Shown one piece after another: positions 62,075 to 64,000 of a DNA stretch of 64,000 bases. The notes under the pieces were generated by a model. The model was not told where the DNA came from, did no database searches, and saw only the letters and a list, made by a program, of their open reading frames with translations. Source of the DNA: Palsa-343 sp036269135 (GTDB taxonomy: Bacteria > Acidobacteriota > Terriglobia > Terriglobales > Acidobacteriaceae); assembly GCA_036269135.1 (NCBI GenBank), contig DATASQ010000057.1, forward strand, positions 62,001 through 126,000, given 5' to 3'. The position numbers and the translations under genes were made by a program. Numbering within the stretch: the first letter of the stretch is position 1; each line of letters begins with the position of its first letter.

Positions 62075-63337
62075 GTGCCGATCTTCGCTCTTCTCAGCAC
62101 GCTTGTTTGTCTCGCCGCGGCATTCACCTTCGTGAGCCGGCGATACCTCCGCCTGCCGGCGACCGTCGGAGTCATGCTGCTGTCGCTGGGAATGTCCGCA
62201 GTGGTCGCCGTGGCCGGCCACGCCGTTCCCGGTCTGCACGAGCGCGCCGCTGGATTCATCAATCACATCAATTTCTCCGCCGTGGTCCTTCACGGAATGC
62301 TTGCATTCCTGCTCTTCGCCGGCGCGCTGAACCTCAACCTCAGCGACCTGGCAAAGCAGAAGGCCGCCGTTGCCGCCCTTGCCACCTTCGGCACGCTGTT
62401 CTCGGCGGTCCTCGTCGCCTTGTCCACGAAGGGCATTCTCAGCCTCACCGGTTTCACCGCGTCTTTTGTCGCCTGCCTTCTTTTCGGCGCTCTCATATCA
62501 CCCACCGACCCCATCGCGGTGCTGGAGATGCTGCGGCGCGTCGGCGCCCCTGCGCAACTGGAAGCCCAACTAACCGGCGAATCGCTCTTCAACGACGGCG
62601 TAGGCGCGGTGCTCTTCCTCACGCTCCTGGAATCGTTTAACCAGGGGAAACAGCTTTCCGTCGGATCATTTACCTGGCACCTGCTCATCGAGTCCGGCGG
62701 TGGCGTCGGCCTGGGACTCGGACTGGGCTACATCGTCTACAGGCTCCTGCGCTCGCTCGACAGCTATCGCACGGAGGTCCTGCTGACGCTGGCCCTCGCC
62801 ATGGGCGGTTATGCAATCGCTGACGCGCTCCATCTCTCCGCTCCGCTGGAAGCGGTGGCCTCGGGACTGGTGGTAGGGGGACGCGCCCGGGCCCTGGCCA
62901 TGTCGCCCACCACCCGCGATCACGTGGACGATTTCTGGGACCTGGTGGATACCATCATGAACGTGATCCTCTTCCTGCTCCTGGGTCTGGAGCTGCTCGC
63001 CATGCCCTGGAAGGCGACGTATGTCTACGCAGGACTGCTGGCGATTCCGGTCGTGCTCGGCGCTCGCTGGCTCAGCGTCGTCACGTCGCTGGGCATGGTT
63101 CGTGCGTTTCACAAACCGGCGCGCGGGGCCATTTCGGTGCTCACCTGGGGCGGGCTGCGCGGAGGGCTGGCGGTGGCCCTGGCTTTGGCTCTGCCGGCGG
63201 GAACTCTTCACAATCAACTGCTGGCCATTACCTATGTGATCGTGGTCTTTTCCGTGGTGGTCCAGGGGCTCACCATGACCTCGCTCCTGCGCCGATTAGG
63301 GCTTTCCTCGCCGGCCGAACGGTTCTCCCATTCCTGA
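62075..63337 (+). CDS. CPA1 family sodium/proton antiporter
   Basis: 420 residues with 11-13 membrane helices. CLLFGALISPTDPIAVLEML and TGESLFNDGVGAVLFLTLLES carry the CPA1 ion-site Asp pair; SVLTWGGLRGGLAVALALALP is the family signature. It exchanges Na+ or K+ for H+. The GTG at 62075 is chosen because it begins the first helix (VPIFALLSTLVCLAAA); the frame extends upstream without good features. Confidence 0.9.
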   Translation: MPIFALLSTLVCLAAAFTFVSRRYLRLPATVGVMLLSLGMSAVVAVAGHAVPGLHERAAGFINHINFSAVVLHGMLAFLLFAGALNLNLSDLAKQKAAVAALATFGTLFSAVLVALSTKGILSLTGFTASFVACLLFGALISPTDPIAVLEMLRRVGAPAQLEAQLTGESLFNDGVGAVLFLTLLESFNQGKQLSVGSFTWHLLIESGGGVGLGLGLGYIVYRLLRSLDSYRTEVLLTLALAMGGYAIADALHLSAPLEAVASGLVVGGRARALAMSPTTRDHVDDFWDLVDTIMNVILFLLLGLELLAMPWKATYVYAGLLAIPVVLGARWLSVVTSLGMVRAFHKPARGAISVLTWGGLRGGLAVALALALPAGTLHNQLLAITYVIVVFSVVVQGLTMTSLLRRLGLSSPAERFSHS

Positions 63338-63364
63338 ACGAGTGTGCTATTCTTCAGCGTTCCT

Positions 63365-63802
63365 ATGTCTGACCGCACTACGCCCATTCGCGTTTTGGTG
63401 GCCAAACCTGGCCTCGACGGCCACGACCGTGGCGCTAAAGTCATTGCCCGGGCGCTGCGCGACGCCGGCATGGAGGTCATCTACACCGGCCTGCGCCAGA
63501 CGCCGGAGATGATCGTCAATGCGGCGCTCCAGGAAGATGTGGACTGCGTCGGCCTCAGCATCCTCTCCGGCGCGCACAACGCCATCGTCCCCCGCATCAC
63601 GGCCATGCTGAAAGAAAAGGGCGCTACCGACATTCTGGTCGTGCTGGGCGGAACCATCCCCGAGCAGGATCTTGGTTTTCTGCGCGAAAAAGGTGTCTCT
63701 GCGGTCTTCGGCCCCGGCACTTCGCTGGATACCGTCGTGCGCTTCATCCGGGACAACGTGCAGGCGAAAGGCGTCGAGATTCGGGATCATCCGTTGCAGT
63801 GA
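63365..63802 (+). CDS. cobalamin-binding protein (methylmalonyl-CoA mutase C-terminal-like)
   Basis: 145 residues, a free-standing B12-binding domain: RVLVAKPGLDGHDRG with D18xH20xxG23, GLSILSGAHNAIVPRI, and VVLGGTIPEQDLGFL. Matches the small/C-terminal part of methylmalonyl-CoA mutase and related acyl-CoA mutases. No catalytic large subunit is nearby in the window. ATG at 63365. Confidence 0.9.
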   Translation: MSDRTTPIRVLVAKPGLDGHDRGAKVIARALRDAGMEVIYTGLRQTPEMIVNAALQEDVDCVGLSILSGAHNAIVPRITAMLKEKGATDILVVLGGTIPEQDLGFLREKGVSAVFGPGTSLDTVVRFIRDNVQAKGVEIRDHPLQ

Positions 63803-63817
63803 TGCTGAGCCTCTCGC

Positions 63818-64000
63818 TCAGGAAATCACGGTCGCCTGGGCCGCGATGACCTGCCACCGCTCTCCCGATGAGGCTGCCCACACTCGCGTAAATCGAAAGT
63901 CGCCGTTCGCGGGATGACCGGCCCAGGTCCCTGCAATCTGCGTTCGCACCGTCACGATCGCGAGGTTTTCACGGACGACCATGCGCTGCTCGGAACGCTG
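63818..64000 (-). CDS. DUF4440/SnoaL-like (NTF2-fold) protein, C-terminus, 5' part outside window
   Basis: 61 codons ending TGA at 63818-63820; the frame is open to the right window edge. The translated end (VTVRTQIAGTWAG...RFTRVWAASSGERWQVIAAQATVIS) has the RVWxxxxGRWQVxAAQAT-like ending of DUF4440/SnoaL nuclear transport factor 2-like proteins. It converges on the cobalamin-binding gene, with stops only 15 bases apart. Confidence 0.7.
   Translation of the reverse strand, partial: QRSEQRMVVRENLAIVTVRTQIAGTWAGHPANGDFRFTRVWAASSGERWQVIAAQATVIS

Overview
The window is a GC-rich, densely coded stretch of a bacterial chromosome that most resembles an Acidobacteriota genome of the Terriglobia/Acidobacteriaceae type. 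This is an inference from gene content. It rests on a long two-part MacB/FtsX-like permease typical of that phylum, a bacillithiol BshC enzyme, MqnC of the futalosine menaquinone pathway, a Kdo hydroxylase, DUF3303, a Ser/Thr kinase fused to TPRs, and extragenic palindromes of a kind I associate with these genomes. I saw no rRNA, tRNA, CRISPR array, prophage or insertion sequence.

Left part (1-31.7 kb). An ABC permease cut by the window edge is followed by DUF3303, a large kinase-TPR protein, a MazE/VapC-type toxin-antitoxin pair, two small proteins, bshC, a NUDIX hydrolase, a cold-shock gene with a clear terminator, and polX. Then come murC, a second PIN toxin pair, pncB, mqnC facing a DUF481-like outer-membrane protein, a SET-domain protein and a third PIN pair. 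A secreted CocE-type hydrolase, dnaX-ybaB, a Tat-exported metallo-hydrolase, a tandem universal stress protein, the long permease, a low-molecular-weight phosphatase and a P-loop kinase complete this part.

Middle part (31.9-41 kb). The glycolytic genes gapA and pgk surround a RidA gene, which is itself bordered by two copies of a palindromic repeat. After a terminator follow an FtsX-like permease, a RodZ-like HTH membrane protein, a secreted protein, an FmdE-family protein, fabI with a GNAT gene, and a DUF2306 membrane protein.

Stress block (41-48.3 kb), all on the minus strand. Hsp70-like protein, PP2C phosphatase with GAF, anti-sigma kinase and STAS antagonist are followed by BlaI repressor, BlaR1-like metalloprotease and a Do/HtrA protease. 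Two 16-bp palindromes of the form AACTAA-N4-TTAGTT lie upstream of blaI and upstream of the HtrA gene. This suggests that the BlaR1/BlaI pair senses an envelope signal and derepresses HtrA. It is the most interesting regulatory idea in the window.

Right part (48.4-64 kb). A fused membrane/spermidine-synthase-like protein, cutC, a GlcNAc-kinase-like protein, an esterase, an Ig-repeat beta-propeller protein, pyruvate kinase with a basic tail, a YihY/BrkB protein, a thioredoxin-like lipoprotein, a Kdo hydroxylase with a small membrane partner, an unrecognised conserved-looking protein, recX, a CPA1 antiporter, a B12-binding protein, and the C-terminus of a DUF4440/SnoaL-like protein at the right edge.

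Many long antisense open frames exist only because the DNA is GC-rich; they were left out.
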